NCBI GenBank assembly: GCA_011525385.1
Contig: WTGF01000111.1
Span: 1-64,000 of the forward strand
DNA from: Chloroflexota bacterium
GTDB taxonomy: Bacteria > Chloroflexota > Anaerolineae > Aggregatilineales > Phototrophicaceae
DNA: 64,000 nt
Direction of reading: 5' to 3'
Position 1 is the first letter of the stretch, and every line of letters starts with the position of its first letter. A program made the position numbers and the translations under genes. Under the pieces are notes generated by a model that saw only the letters and a list, made by a program, of their open reading frames with translations, ran no database searches and was not told the origin of the DNA. Below are positions 30,221 to 39,639 of this stretch, in pieces.

Positions 30221-31585
30221 ATGTTAATTCGGTTCACAGTTGAGAATTTTCTGTCGTTCAAGGACGAGGTTGAGTTCTCGATGGTCGCTGGCAGACAGCG
30301 CAGGCATCCGGATCACATCCTTCCTAGAAAAAGTAAAAGAGATCTCCGAGTCCTGAAAACTGCCGTGATCTATGGTGCGAACGCTTCAGGCAAGTCGAAT
30401 CTAATAAAAGCTATGAGTTTCGCTAAGAACCTAATTGTACAGGGTACGCGTCCGAATCAGCGCATCGCGACAAGTCCGTTTCTTTTTGATACAACAACAA
30501 AAGATTTGCCCTCAAAGTTCAACTTTGACATAAGATGCAACAAACAGATCTACGCATACGGATTCGAAGTTGATCGTCGGAATGTACAATCAGAATGGCT
30601 GTATGAGATTCGTCCTCGTCGCAGTTCGAAAATGATATTTGAACGTGTAACCGATTCAGCAAGACAAACACACGTAACTCCGGGAAACGTCCCATATACT
30701 CCTGAACAAGACGAACAGTTTTTCGAGTTTGTTGCTAAAGGAACTCGGCCAAATCAATTGTTTCTTACCGAATGTATTGAGCGCAATGTAACATATTTTG
30801 AAGAGGTCAGCCGATGGTTTAATGAAAAGCTTGTACTTGTATTTCCTGACACACGGCCAGCCGGTATTGAGATTGCGTTTATGAGTGATGAGACATTTAA
30901 GAGTCAGTTTATTAATCTTGTCAAGCGATTCGATTTAGGAATTGAAAACATAAGATTGGAGAACTTCGAATTTGAGTCGGAGACAAGAATTCCTGCTGAA
31001 GTAAAGGACCAGATAATGCAGGACATACAGGAAATGAGTCTTGATCCTGAAAGTCACGCAATTATTCAGATTCCGGCGCTTAACATTCTAGTCTTGGTTG
31101 ATGAAAATCAGAAGATTATATCAAAGAAATTCGTTACTCTACATATAGTAACCGGTGATGACAAACATGAATCATTAGAGCTCACAGAGGAATCAGAAGG
31201 AACTCAGCGGATATTTGAAATCATTCCCGCTCTTTTCGAATTGCTAAATGATGAACGTGAGCGGGTCTTCGTTATCGACGAACTTGATCGGCGTCTGCAT
31301 TCGATGCTGAGTTACAAAATATTGGAACTGTTTCTATCGAAAAGTAAGGGGACAAACAATCAATTGATTGTCACGACACATGAAGTGGGCATCCTAGATT
31401 TAGATCTGTTGAGACGTGACGAGATCTGGTTTATAGAGAAAAATAATACAGGCGCATCCTCCGCATACCCACTCGAAGAGTTTCATCCTCGCTATGACAA
31501 AGACATACGCAAGAGCTACCTACAAGGTCGATATGGAGCCATTCCGTTGCTGCCGAGTCGTAGACGCTTAGAATTAGAAGGTTAA
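30221..31585 (+). CDS. RloA-like AAA15/OLD-type ATPase (anti-phage candidate)
   Basis: A 454-residue ABC-type ATPase. It starts MLIRFTVENFLSFKDEVEFS, typical of AAA15 proteins; Walker A is G52-ANASGKS-59, the Walker B region is RVFVIDELDRRLH (D353, E354), and the H-loop is in LIVTTHEVGILD. Three bases separate it from the RloB-like gene, so they form a pair. Such ATPase plus RloB pairs correspond to RloAB/AbiL, and by architecture to PARIS (AriA-AriB), where the ATPase senses a phage trigger and holds the effector. The two genes are clearly richer in A+T than their neighbours, a sign of transfer. GAGAGAAGG lies before the ATG. Confidence 0.85.
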   Translation: MLIRFTVENFLSFKDEVEFSMVAGRQRRHPDHILPRKSKRDLRVLKTAVIYGANASGKSNLIKAMSFAKNLIVQGTRPNQRIATSPFLFDTTTKDLPSKFNFDIRCNKQIYAYGFEVDRRNVQSEWLYEIRPRRSSKMIFERVTDSARQTHVTPGNVPYTPEQDEQFFEFVAKGTRPNQLFLTECIERNVTYFEEVSRWFNEKLVLVFPDTRPAGIEIAFMSDETFKSQFINLVKRFDLGIENIRLENFEFESETRIPAEVKDQIMQDIQEMSLDPESHAIIQIPALNILVLVDENQKIISKKFVTLHIVTGDDKHESLELTEESEGTQRIFEIIPALFELLNDERERVFVIDELDRRLHSMLSYKILELFLSKSKGTNNQLIVTTHEVGILDLDLLRRDEIWFIEKNNTGASSAYPLEEFHPRYDKDIRKSYLQGRYGAIPLLPSRRRLELEG

Positions 31586-31587
31586 AC

Positions 31588-32259
31588 ATGGCCGAAAGAT
31601 CATTTTCTCCTCTTTCGAGTCGTAGGAAGTATCGAGATGCGAAGCTGATTGTAATCGCTACAGAAGGCGAATCCACTGAACCAACCTACTTTGAAGACTT
31701 GGCATTTGACGATAGGTTTCGACACCCTCGTGTTGATATTCGAGTCATTCCGGCAATAAGTGGGCTTTCGTCTCCCAAGCATGTTATAGACAGGCTGGAC
31801 GAGATTAGACGCGAATCCGGCTTGTATCAGGGAGACGAGCTATGGCTAGTGATCGATAAAGATCGATGGAAAGACCGTATGCTAAGTGAGGTGGCACAGA
31901 AGGTAAGGCAAAAGGGCTATCACCTGGCGGACAGCAATCCTTGTTTCGAGATCTGGCTACTGCTGCACAAGAAATCGCTAGATGACTATACCCCACAAGA
32001 GCAAAAGGAGCTTAAAGAAAATAGAAGATCACAACCTCGCAGTTCAAGAACTAGACTGGAGAAAGAGCTTATGGACATATGCGGATCGTACGACAAACGT
32101 AACCTGAACACGTCGCACTATCTTCCTCACTTAGATTCCGCAATTGAGAACGCGGACAATGCCGATACTGAATGTGATACACGCTGGCTAAACAGTCTAG
32201 GCTCCCGCGTCTACAAACTCGCCCAGTCCATCGTCGACTCATCACCCAACAACACCTGA
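31588..32259 (+). CDS. RloB-like TOPRIM-fold partner protein
   Basis: A 223-residue RloB family protein. IVIATEGESTEPTYFE (residues 21-36) holds the conserved acidic site and LWLVIDKDRW (D90, D92) the second acidic pair, both as in TOPRIM nucleases; SNPCFEIWLLLH (116-127) is the RloB signature. By analogy with AriB and AbiL it is the likely toxic nuclease released or activated by the ATPase. The end overlaps the convergent glycosyltransferase gene by 18 bases. Nuclease activity is inferred. Confidence 0.83.
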   Translation: MAERSFSPLSSRRKYRDAKLIVIATEGESTEPTYFEDLAFDDRFRHPRVDIRVIPAISGLSSPKHVIDRLDEIRRESGLYQGDELWLVIDKDRWKDRMLSEVAQKVRQKGYHLADSNPCFEIWLLLHKKSLDDYTPQEQKELKENRRSQPRSSRTRLEKELMDICGSYDKRNLNTSHYLPHLDSAIENADNADTECDTRWLNSLGSRVYKLAQSIVDSSPNNT

Positions 32260-33480
32260 CACCAACGCCGCCGCCCGCTCGGCACCACCGAGCCCAGCCA
32301 TCTCCCCCGCGAAGCGCCGCGCGTTCTCCCCAACCCAGTCCGCCTCCAATATCGCATGCACGCCCTCGCGCAGTTGTCCCTGCCGCACATCATGCGCCGT
32401 CAGATGCAAGCCGACCTTGGCCTCCGCCACCCGCCGCGCCTGAATGCGCTGGTCGGCGGCGTGCGGCACCACAATCTGCGGCAGACCATGGATCAAGGCG
32501 CGATGCGTCGTGCCCATACCGCCATGATGGATGACGATCTTGCAACGCGGCAGCACGTGGTCATAGGGCGCCCAGATCAAAAGCCGCGTACCCGGCGGCA
32601 GCGCGCGCTTGAGCTCGGCTTTCTTTTCCGGCGAGATCGGATTCCAGCCGATCGTGACGATGGGGATGATGCCTTCTCGGGCGAGCGCCTGCGCCGCCCA
32701 ACTGAAGAAACCCAAATCGCCGGTGAAGATCGTGCCCAGTGTCACCAAGCCGAGCGGCTTGTCCGCGGGAATATCCTCCAGCCAGGTTGGCGGCGCGCCA
32801 GGTTCGCTTTCGACGCGACCGCCGACGAACTGCGTCTGCGGAAGAATCGACTCCAGTTCGGATTGATACCATGCCGGCGTGAAGTAGGTAATATGCAAGC
32901 GATCACTACGAATGGAGGGCGCGGTTCCCTTGGAGAAGTTGCGCCCGGTGACGCCAAACTGTTCACAGAGCCGATGAATGCGCTGCTGACTGTCGCTGCT
33001 CAAGTCCCGCTGTACGGGAAATAAACTGTTTTCGTCAAGCGTCGTTTGGGCGGGCCAACCACAGATGACCAGCGGAGTATCCAGCGCGTCGGCGGCGATG
33101 GCGGACGCGCTCAGAAAGGGATCGGAAACGATGGCGTCCGGCGCGCCGATTTCGGCTGCCAGGCGCAGGAGTCCCTTCACGGCCTCGGCAACCAATTCTT
33201 CGCTGAGCCAGGTGTCAAGCGCGCGTCTATAGCGTATGTTCACCGCTTCCTGCGGGGGAATCGCGGTCAAATCAGGCGGCGGGGGCGGGGGCCACAGCCA
33301 CCCTGTTTTGTCGACTGAGCGAAAAGGGATGCCGACGACGTCCAGCGCGTTTTGCAGTGGCGCTTCGCTCAGCCAAAGAATCTCGTGCCCCTGGGACTGC
33401 ATAGCCTGCGCCGTCGGGAGGAAACCGCCCCAGTCGGTATGGCTGTACAAAGGCGCGGAGATGAACCAGAACGACGCCAT
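32242..33480 (-). CDS. Family 1 (UDP-glycosyltransferase-like) glycosyltransferase
   Basis: A 412-residue GT-B enzyme. The N-terminus reads FWFISAPLYSHTDWGGFLPTA, with the family histidine; the donor-site signature is VIHHGGMGTTHRALIHGLPQ followed by VPHAADQ, as in macrolide and sterol glucosyltransferases. A proline run (about residues 64-70) sits in the acceptor half. It follows uvrA by 12 bases on the same strand, so the two may share a message. Acceptor unknown; natural product, lipid or drug glycosylation are all possible. Confidence 0.85.
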   Translation of the reverse strand: MASFWFISAPLYSHTDWGGFLPTAQAMQSQGHEILWLSEAPLQNALDVVGIPFRSVDKTGWLWPPPPPPDLTAIPPQEAVNIRYRRALDTWLSEELVAEAVKGLLRLAAEIGAPDAIVSDPFLSASAIAADALDTPLVICGWPAQTTLDENSLFPVQRDLSSDSQQRIHRLCEQFGVTGRNFSKGTAPSIRSDRLHITYFTPAWYQSELESILPQTQFVGGRVESEPGAPPTWLEDIPADKPLGLVTLGTIFTGDLGFFSWAAQALAREGIIPIVTIGWNPISPEKKAELKRALPPGTRLLIWAPYDHVLPRCKIVIHHGGMGTTHRALIHGLPQIVVPHAADQRIQARRVAEAKVGLHLTAHDVRQGQLREGVHAILEADWVGENARRFAGEMAGLGGAERAAALVSGVVG

Positions 33481-33492
33481 ATGCTTAATAGG

Positions 33493-36393
33493 CTATACCG
33501 GCTGCGGCATGCGCAAGTAGGGTTTGAGGTATTGACCGGTGAAACTTGCTTCGACTTCCGCCACCTCTTCGGGTGTGCCTTGCGCGATGATCTCGCCGCC
33601 TCCGCCGCCGCCTTCAGGACCAAGGTCAATGATATGGTCGGCAATCTTGATGATGTCCAGGTTGTGCTCGATAACGACAATCGTGTTGCCGGTGTTAGCA
33701 AGCTCTTGCAGTACGTTGATCAACTTGGCGACATCGACCGCGTGCAGGCCCGTCGACGGTTCGTCAAGGATGTAAAGCGTGCGGCCTGTCGCCCGTTTGG
33801 AAAGCTCCCGACTGAGCTTGATACGCTGCGCTTCGCCGCCGCTCAAGGTTGTCGCAGGTTGTCCGATCCGTATGTATCCCAAGCCCACGGCGTCGAGCGT
33901 AGCGAGCTTGCGGCGGATGCGCGGCAGATTCTCGAAGAATGCCAATCCCTCGCTAACCGTGAGATTCAGCACGTCGGCAATGGACTTGCCTTTGAAGTGA
34001 ACCTGCAAGGTCTCGCGGTTGTAGCGCGATCCTCGGCAAACTTCGCATTGTACATAGACATCGGGCAAAAACTGCATTTCAATCTTGATCAGCCCTTGCC
34101 CCTCGCAGTTTTCGCAGCGTCCGCCTTTGACATTAAAGCTGAAGCGACCGGCTTTGTAACCGCGTATCTTGCTTTCCGGCAATTCCGCGAACAGGCTGCG
34201 TATGTCATCAAACATCTTGGTATAAGTGCCGGGATTGCTGCGCGGCGTGCGGCCGATTGGGCTTTGATCAATATTGATGATCTTGTCGATCTCCTCGGCG
34301 CCGATGATGGCATCGTGGGGACCCGCCCGCTCACGACTTTTATTGATCAACTGCGCCAAGCGTCGATAAAGCGTCTCCACCACCAGCGACGACTTTCCGC
34401 TGCCGCTAACGCCGGTCACGCAAATCAACTTGCAGAGCGGAAAGCGAGCGTCAATGCTCTTGAGGTTGTTGGCCCGCGCCCCTTCAATGGTCAAATACTC
34501 CCCAGAGCCGGCGCGCCTGCTTTCCGGCAAGGGAATCGCAAATCGACCTGCCAGGTAATCCCCGGTCAGGCTGCCGACCGCATATTCCACCTGCTCTGGC
34601 CTACCGGCAGCGACCACCTCGCCGCCATGCTCGCCCGCGCCCGGTCCTAAATCGATCAGCCAATCCGAGGAGCGCATGGTGTCTTCGTCGTGCTCCACGA
34701 CCAGAACTGTATTGCCCAAATCGCGCAGACCCGTCAATGTCCGAATCAGCCGTTTGTTGTCCCGCTGGTGCAAACCGATCGAGGGCTCGTCCAGCACATA
34801 GAGCACCCCTGTCAACTGGCTGCCGACTTGAGTCGCCAGGCGAATGCGCTGCGATTCGCCGCCACTCAACGTGGCTGCGCTACGAGACAATGACAGATAG
34901 TTAAGTCCGACATTGCTCAGGAAGCCAACACGCGCTTCCAATTCCCGAAGCACCTGGTGGGCGATCTGTTGTTCGCGCTTGGTCAGGATTGCCCTGTCCC
35001 CACGCAGAGAATCGACCCAGTCTTTTAGCTCGTCAATAGCCTTATGGGTAATGTCGTGAATCGTTTCGTCATTGATGGTGACGGCGAGCGCCTCCGGCCG
35101 CAGCCGCTGTCCGTTGCAGTCCCGGCAGGGAATCTCGCGCATGTATTCGTTGATTTTGTGACGGATGTAGTCGGAAGCTGTCTGCTGATAGCGGCGCTGC
35201 AGGTTCGGTATCACACCTTCGAAGCTGGTGGGATAGGTCCGTTCATAGCCGCTGGTATGCAGGTACTTGACCTCGAATTTTTCGCCCCCGTTGCCATAGA
35301 GAACCAAGTCCTGTTGACGTTTGCTGAGTCGTCTCCAGGGCAGATCGAGTCGAAATTCATATTTTTCCGAAAAGCTTTGAAATACATTCCACATCCAGCC
35401 ATTCTTGTCATCGAGTCGCCAACCATTGGCGTTAATCGCGCCGTCGGCGATACTCAGGCTTTTGTCCGGTATCACCATCTCCGGGTCAATTTCCAGGCTG
35501 AATCCCAAGCCTTGGCAGCTCGGGCAGGCGCCGCTGGGCGTATTGAAGCTGAAGAGGCGCGGTTCCGGCTCCGGGACGCTGCCGTGACCGTTGGGGCAAG
35601 CCAGGTCTTCGCTGAAGAGATGATCGATCGAGTTCTCGCGATCGCTCACATCCTGGATGATGATTCTGCCATCGCCGAGTTCCAGCGCGGTTTCGATGGC
35701 ATCCGTCAGGCGCGTTTCAAACGCTGTCGCTTCGTCCCTCAGCGCATCGTCGTAGTGACGAATGATTAGCCGGTCGACGACAATTTCTATATCGTGAATC
35801 ACATAACGGTCAAGTTCGATCTTCTCGTCCAGGTCTCGCACCTCACCGTCAACGCGCACGCGCGCGAAGCCCTGTTTGGCAATATCTTGCAAGGCTTTTA
35901 CGTGATTGCCTTTCTTGCGATGGATCACCGGCGCAAGTACCTGTATGCGGGCGTCGCGCGGCATCTTCTGCACCTGGTCGACAATCTGCTGCGCGCTCTG
36001 GGCGGAAACCTCAACGCCGCAGGTCGGGCAATGTGGAATCCCGACGCGCGCGAAGAGCAAGCGCAAATAGTCGTAGATCTCGGTAACTGTACCGACCGTC
36101 GAACGGGGGTTATGACTGACGCTCTTCTGGTCGATGGATACGGCCGGGCTAAGTCCCTCGATTTGGTCAACATCCGGTTTTTCCATCAAACCCAGGAATT
36201 GACGGGCATAGCTGCTCAAACTTTCAACGTAGCGGCGTTGCCCCTCGGCAAAGATGGTATCGAAGGCCAGCGAAGACTTGCCGGAACCGGATAGCCCGGT
36301 GATGACCACAAGACGATTGCGCGGGATCTCCACGTCGATATTCTTCAGGTTGTGTTCGCGCGCGCCGCGCACAACGATTTTCTCTTGCGCCAT
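33493..36393 (-). CDS. uvrA: Excinuclease ABC subunit A
   Basis: The damage-recognition ATPase of nucleotide excision repair, 966 residues. Two ABC modules are complete: Walker A GLSGSGKSSLAFDT and GVSGSGKSSLVVET; signatures LSGGESQRIRLA and LSGGEAQRIKLS. Zinc-binding cysteine pairs occur in CPTC, CPNGH...CPSC and CENC...CEVC. The start MAQEKIVVRGAREHNLKN (ATG at 36393) fits UvrA better than an in-frame start 18 codons upstream. Confidence 0.97.
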   Translation of the reverse strand: MAQEKIVVRGAREHNLKNIDVEIPRNRLVVITGLSGSGKSSLAFDTIFAEGQRRYVESLSSYARQFLGLMEKPDVDQIEGLSPAVSIDQKSVSHNPRSTVGTVTEIYDYLRLLFARVGIPHCPTCGVEVSAQSAQQIVDQVQKMPRDARIQVLAPVIHRKKGNHVKALQDIAKQGFARVRVDGEVRDLDEKIELDRYVIHDIEIVVDRLIIRHYDDALRDEATAFETRLTDAIETALELGDGRIIIQDVSDRENSIDHLFSEDLACPNGHGSVPEPEPRLFSFNTPSGACPSCQGLGFSLEIDPEMVIPDKSLSIADGAINANGWRLDDKNGWMWNVFQSFSEKYEFRLDLPWRRLSKRQQDLVLYGNGGEKFEVKYLHTSGYERTYPTSFEGVIPNLQRRYQQTASDYIRHKINEYMREIPCRDCNGQRLRPEALAVTINDETIHDITHKAIDELKDWVDSLRGDRAILTKREQQIAHQVLRELEARVGFLSNVGLNYLSLSRSAATLSGGESQRIRLATQVGSQLTGVLYVLDEPSIGLHQRDNKRLIRTLTGLRDLGNTVLVVEHDEDTMRSSDWLIDLGPGAGEHGGEVVAAGRPEQVEYAVGSLTGDYLAGRFAIPLPESRRAGSGEYLTIEGARANNLKSIDARFPLCKLICVTGVSGSGKSSLVVETLYRRLAQLINKSRERAGPHDAIIGAEEIDKIINIDQSPIGRTPRSNPGTYTKMFDDIRSLFAELPESKIRGYKAGRFSFNVKGGRCENCEGQGLIKIEMQFLPDVYVQCEVCRGSRYNRETLQVHFKGKSIADVLNLTVSEGLAFFENLPRIRRKLATLDAVGLGYIRIGQPATTLSGGEAQRIKLSRELSKRATGRTLYILDEPSTGLHAVDVAKLINVLQELANTGNTIVVIEHNLDIIKIADHIIDLGPEGGGGGGEIIAQGTPEEVAEVEASFTGQYLKPYLRMPQPV

Positions 36394-36490
36394 TGCTGTA
36401 TTCCGTCGAGAAGGCCTGATTGAATTACATATGCCAATTGCGGACACTTGGACATCGGATGGTTCGACCGATAACGAAAACCGAGACTGC

Positions 36491-36496
36491 TATAAT
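36491..36496 (+). promoter_or_regulatory. -10 box upstream of glutaryl-CoA dehydrogenase
   Basis: TATAAT preceded by TGC (extended -10 like). It lies in the divergent region between uvrA and the dehydrogenase, about 150 bases before its ATG. No clear -35. Confidence 0.4.
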
Positions 36497-36647
36497 CGAA
36501 GGCTTATTGTAACTCTTATTGGATAAGCAGTGAACGGACAAATCGATTAAGACCGGGTGATCGCGGTCCTTCATTCACGTTTATTCCACGTTCACTTTGG
36601 CTTCGAGTCTCGGTAAGATGGTTGTCAATAAGAATGCCGAGGTGCAA

Positions 36648-37841
36648 ATGCCAAGTCAGTTTCAGTGGGACGATCCTTTTCTGCTAGAAGATCAGTTGAG
36701 CGAAGAAGAGCGCATGGTGCGCGATCTGGCTCACGAGTATTGCCAGCAAAAGCTGATGCCGCGTATTTTGAGAGCCAACCGCAGCGAGACCTTCGACCGC
36801 GCCATCTATTACGAGATGGCGGAGCTGGGCATGTTGGGCGCAACCCTGCCCGAAGAACATGGGGGCGCCGGCTTGAGCTATGTCTCGTACGGACTCATCG
36901 CCCGTGAAATTGAACGCGTCGACAGCGGCTATCGCAGCGCCATGAGCGTGCAGAGCTCGCTGGTGATGTATCCCATTTATGCCTATGGCACAGATGCGCA
37001 GAGAGAGAAATACCTCCCCCGGCTGGTCGCTGGCGAGTGGATCGGCTGCTTTGGATTGACCGAACCGAATCACGGCAGCGATCCCGGCGCTATGGAAACG
37101 CGCGCGACCAAAGTTGAGGGAGGATGGCTCCTACACGGCAACAAAATGTGGATCACCAATTCTCCGATTGCGGACGTTTTCATCGTCTGGGCGAAAGCCT
37201 ACGGGGACAATAACAGCAGCGACGACGCTATCCGCGGGTTCATCCTGGAGCGGGGCATGGATGGTCTGTCGACGCCGGCAATCGAGGGCAAATTCAGTTT
37301 GCGAGCCAGCAGCACCGGCGAAATCGTGCTGGACGAGGTCTATGTTCCGGACGAGAATCTGCTGCCCGAGGCAACCGGCTTGAAAGGCCCCTTCGGCTGT
37401 TTGAATCGCGCGCGCTACGGCATCGCCTGGGGCGTGCTCGGCGCGGCGGAGTTCTGCTGGCAGGCGGCGCGCAGATATACACTGGAGCGGAGTCAGTTTG
37501 GCCGTCCGTTGGCGGCGAATCAACTGATTCAGTTCAAACTGGCGAATATGATGACGGATATCACGCTCGGTCTGCAAGGCGCGTTGCGCGTCGGGCGCCT
37601 GTGGGAGGCGGGCAAGGCAAGTCCCGAGATGATCTCCCTGGTCAAGCGCAATTCCTGCGGGGTGGCGCTCGACATTGCTCGAACCTCTCGCGATATGCAC
37701 GGCGGCAATGGCATCTCGGACGAGTTTCACGTCATCCGCCATGTGATGAACCTGGAAGCCGTCAACACATACGAAGGCACAAGCGATATTCACGCTTTGA
37801 TACTTGGACGGGCGCAAACAGGTATACAGGCCTTTCTGTGA
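36648..37841 (+). CDS. gcdH: Glutaryl-CoA dehydrogenase-like acyl-CoA dehydrogenase
   Basis: A 397-residue flavoprotein. [75 protein letters not shown] and [20 protein letters not shown] are much closer to glutaryl-CoA dehydrogenase than to other acyl-CoA dehydrogenases; the catalytic glutamate is in [10 protein letters not shown]. The enzyme oxidises and decarboxylates glutaryl-CoA to crotonyl-CoA in lysine/tryptophan breakdown. ATG 36648 follows CGAGGTG with good spacing; earlier in-frame ATGs lack a site. Confidence 0.9.
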   Translation: MPSQFQWDDPFLLEDQLSEEERMVRDLAHEYCQQKLMPRILRANRSETFDRAIYYEMAELGMLGATLPEEHGGAGLSYVSYGLIAREIERVDSGYRSAMSVQSSLVMYPIYAYGTDAQREKYLPRLVAGEWIGCFGLTEPNHGSDPGAMETRATKVEGGWLLHGNKMWITNSPIADVFIVWAKAYGDNNSSDDAIRGFILERGMDGLSTPAIEGKFSLRASSTGEIVLDEVYVPDENLLPEATGLKGPFGCLNRARYGIAWGVLGAAEFCWQAARRYTLERSQFGRPLAANQLIQFKLANMMTDITLGLQGALRVGRLWEAGKASPEMISLVKRNSCGVALDIARTSRDMHGGNGISDEFHVIRHVMNLEAVNTYEGTSDIHALILGRAQTGIQAFL

Positions 37842-37861
37842 CTTCGCCGCCATTTGGAGTG

Positions 37862-38140
37862 CGCTCAAGTATGACAACCACGATGCGATTGAAGTATCGA
37901 GTACCGCCAAGATTTCGATGTACTGGGACGGCGCGATGGAGTGTGCCGATAAGGTTTCTGGACAAATATAACCCGGAGCAATTTGAGATTGATGGCTCGC
38001 GTTTGATTCTTCTTTAAGAAATGAAAGCCTCAGAAAGTATGTGCAAAATCAATAGCAAAAGGAAATATAGAAGGATTGTTATTGGGCGAAAGGTACAATC
38101 ATTTGCGATTGTTAATGACACAGATAACGACTTGAGATAA
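37862..38140 (+). pseudogene. Frameshifted C-terminal remnant of an EcoRI-type adenine methyltransferase
   Basis: One frame reads KYDNHDAIEVSSTAKIS then YWDGAM (37867-37938); a single extra base near 37939 shifts to a frame reading VPIRFLDKYNPEQFEIDG (from 37943). A third frame gives KINSKRKYRRIVIGRK (38043-38090). In order these match the C-terminal blocks of EcoRI-family adenine-specific methylases (KYDNYDAIEV, DGVMGVPITFLDKYNPEQFEI, INGKRKYxRIxI, from memory). No upstream part of the gene is left; it abuts the dehydrogenase stop. A dead restriction-modification relic beside the ApeA-like gene. Confidence 0.72.
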
Positions 38141-38150
38141 GGTATCAACG

Positions 38151-39488
38151 ATGATCAATAGCACCGTCATGGAAGGCGTATGGTGGGTTAAAGGCAAAGA
38201 AGATGATAAGTTTGTAGGCATTTTAAGTTATGCTGAAGGATACAAGCCTGTACTGGAAATCTTTGCAAAGAAACGCGAGCATGGAACACAAAAATTTCCT
38301 ATCGGATCTGTCATATACGGTGACGTAATTAAACAAAAGGACAGCTCGAGTAAACACACAAAAGTATTAGCAGTCACTCTGCTAGGTTGTAGTTCACAAA
38401 TCAGCCCGGGATTCCAAGAAGTCGGTGCATATATCTATAATCATGAACACGTATATGTGGATTGCGTGGTAATAGGAATGCTGCTAAATGAGGATGAGAT
38501 ACAACAAGTGATGCACCCCCAGCGCATTTTCTTGGAATGCCCAAATTTAGACGAATATAGCGACCAAAATACTGCAGAAATAATTTGGAAAGACGAAGCA
38601 CCCACTGGGGAAAATAAAGTGTATTTGGTTATGGACACAAAAGAAGTAATAGTTAGGCAACCAGACCCTATAGTAATACAGCTAGATGTTGGGGTAATTA
38701 CAATTATTCTGGCACAGATACCATCACAAAGGGGAGTGAAATCAACCTATACCATACAGATTGAGTTGGATGACCCCATGCCAGAAGAAGAATGTAACAC
38801 CCTAATATACAATCAATTGTTGTCGTTTATCTCGGTGCTATCAGGGACGAAAGCCACTTATAGCAACCACAGCATTAGTATTATATCCAATCAGACTAGA
38901 AGCAAAAGGTTGTCGCTAGTATTGCACTACGGACATCGTTTTTCCGACATGCCAAATGTCATTGACAAGAGCAAACTCTTGATTTGGGGACACGAAGACA
39001 ACTTAGAGAAAATGCCATTGCTTTTTTCCAATTGGCGCAAGAATTATCAGTCTATTGAGCCACTAATTTCTCCTTACATGAGAATCCTCGAAGATACTAG
39101 ATGGATATACAACGATCATCTTTTAGATTCCATAAAGATGATTGAGGAGTATGCAATAAGAAAAAACATCGTTTCGGTCGATACAGATAAAACGGACATT
39201 GAGCGCAGATTTATTGCAGTAATGAGTTACATACAACAGGGTGGCCTGTCATATTTCCAAGATGCACATATAAGCAAGATCGCAAACCAAATCAGAATCT
39301 TCCGCAACAAAGGTTCTCATGCAAGAAATAGGGAAACACTTCTATATTCTACCCAAGAAATATATGGGACTCTCGTTCTGATAGTGCGCTCCTTATTTCT
39401 AATAGAGATGGGTTTTCCTAACATAAACGTAGCCTATGACAACTGGCTAGATTTGAGACAATTGATTCCCAAAGTTATAACGGAATAA
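38151..39488 (+). CDS. ApeA-like HEPN-domain protein (anti-phage candidate)
   Basis: A 445-residue protein, rich in A+T codons unlike its neighbours. The start MEGVWWVKGKEDDKFVGILS resembles the beta-rich N-terminal domain of ApeA proteins. The C-terminal third is helical and ends with the HEPN ribonuclease motif R385-NKGS-H390 in IRIFRNKGSHARN, followed by a helix containing LVLIVRSLFLIE. ApeA is a single-gene phage defence thought to act by cutting RNA during infection. A TAAGG ribosome site precedes the ATG. Overall similarity is judged by eye; the HEPN motif is the firm part. Confidence 0.7.
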   Translation: MINSTVMEGVWWVKGKEDDKFVGILSYAEGYKPVLEIFAKKREHGTQKFPIGSVIYGDVIKQKDSSSKHTKVLAVTLLGCSSQISPGFQEVGAYIYNHEHVYVDCVVIGMLLNEDEIQQVMHPQRIFLECPNLDEYSDQNTAEIIWKDEAPTGENKVYLVMDTKEVIVRQPDPIVIQLDVGVITIILAQIPSQRGVKSTYTIQIELDDPMPEEECNTLIYNQLLSFISVLSGTKATYSNHSISIISNQTRSKRLSLVLHYGHRFSDMPNVIDKSKLLIWGHEDNLEKMPLLFSNWRKNYQSIEPLISPYMRILEDTRWIYNDHLLDSIKMIEEYAIRKNIVSVDTDKTDIERRFIAVMSYIQQGGLSYFQDAHISKIANQIRIFRNKGSHARNRETLLYSTQEIYGTLVLIVRSLFLIEMGFPNINVAYDNWLDLRQLIPKVITE

Positions 39489-39492
39489 CACA

Positions 39493-39585
39493 ATGAAAAT
39501 CCAACAGCTTGACCTCACCATCTGCGACCTCGCCGCCGGCTACCATGACGGTGGCGGAGGCTTCGCTTGTTCCGTAGCAACTTGA
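39493..39585 (+). pseudogene. Truncated start of a DUF262-like protein (copy 1)
   Basis: A 30-codon frame, MKIQQLDLTICDLAAGYHDGG, ending soon after at TGA. The opening resembles DUF262/GmrS-type nucleases (MKIQxxDLTIxELxxGYxD then GVVGYGG). Its first about 60 bases are a diverged repeat of 39955-40015. Confidence 0.4.
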
Positions 39586-39639
39586 CAAACCGACTGAGTC
39601 AGTCAATAATCCTTGTGACCGTCGGACAAGGAGAATACA

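Noticed and set aside
33352..34650. A 432-codon open frame on the plus strand
   Set aside because: Antisense to uvrA.
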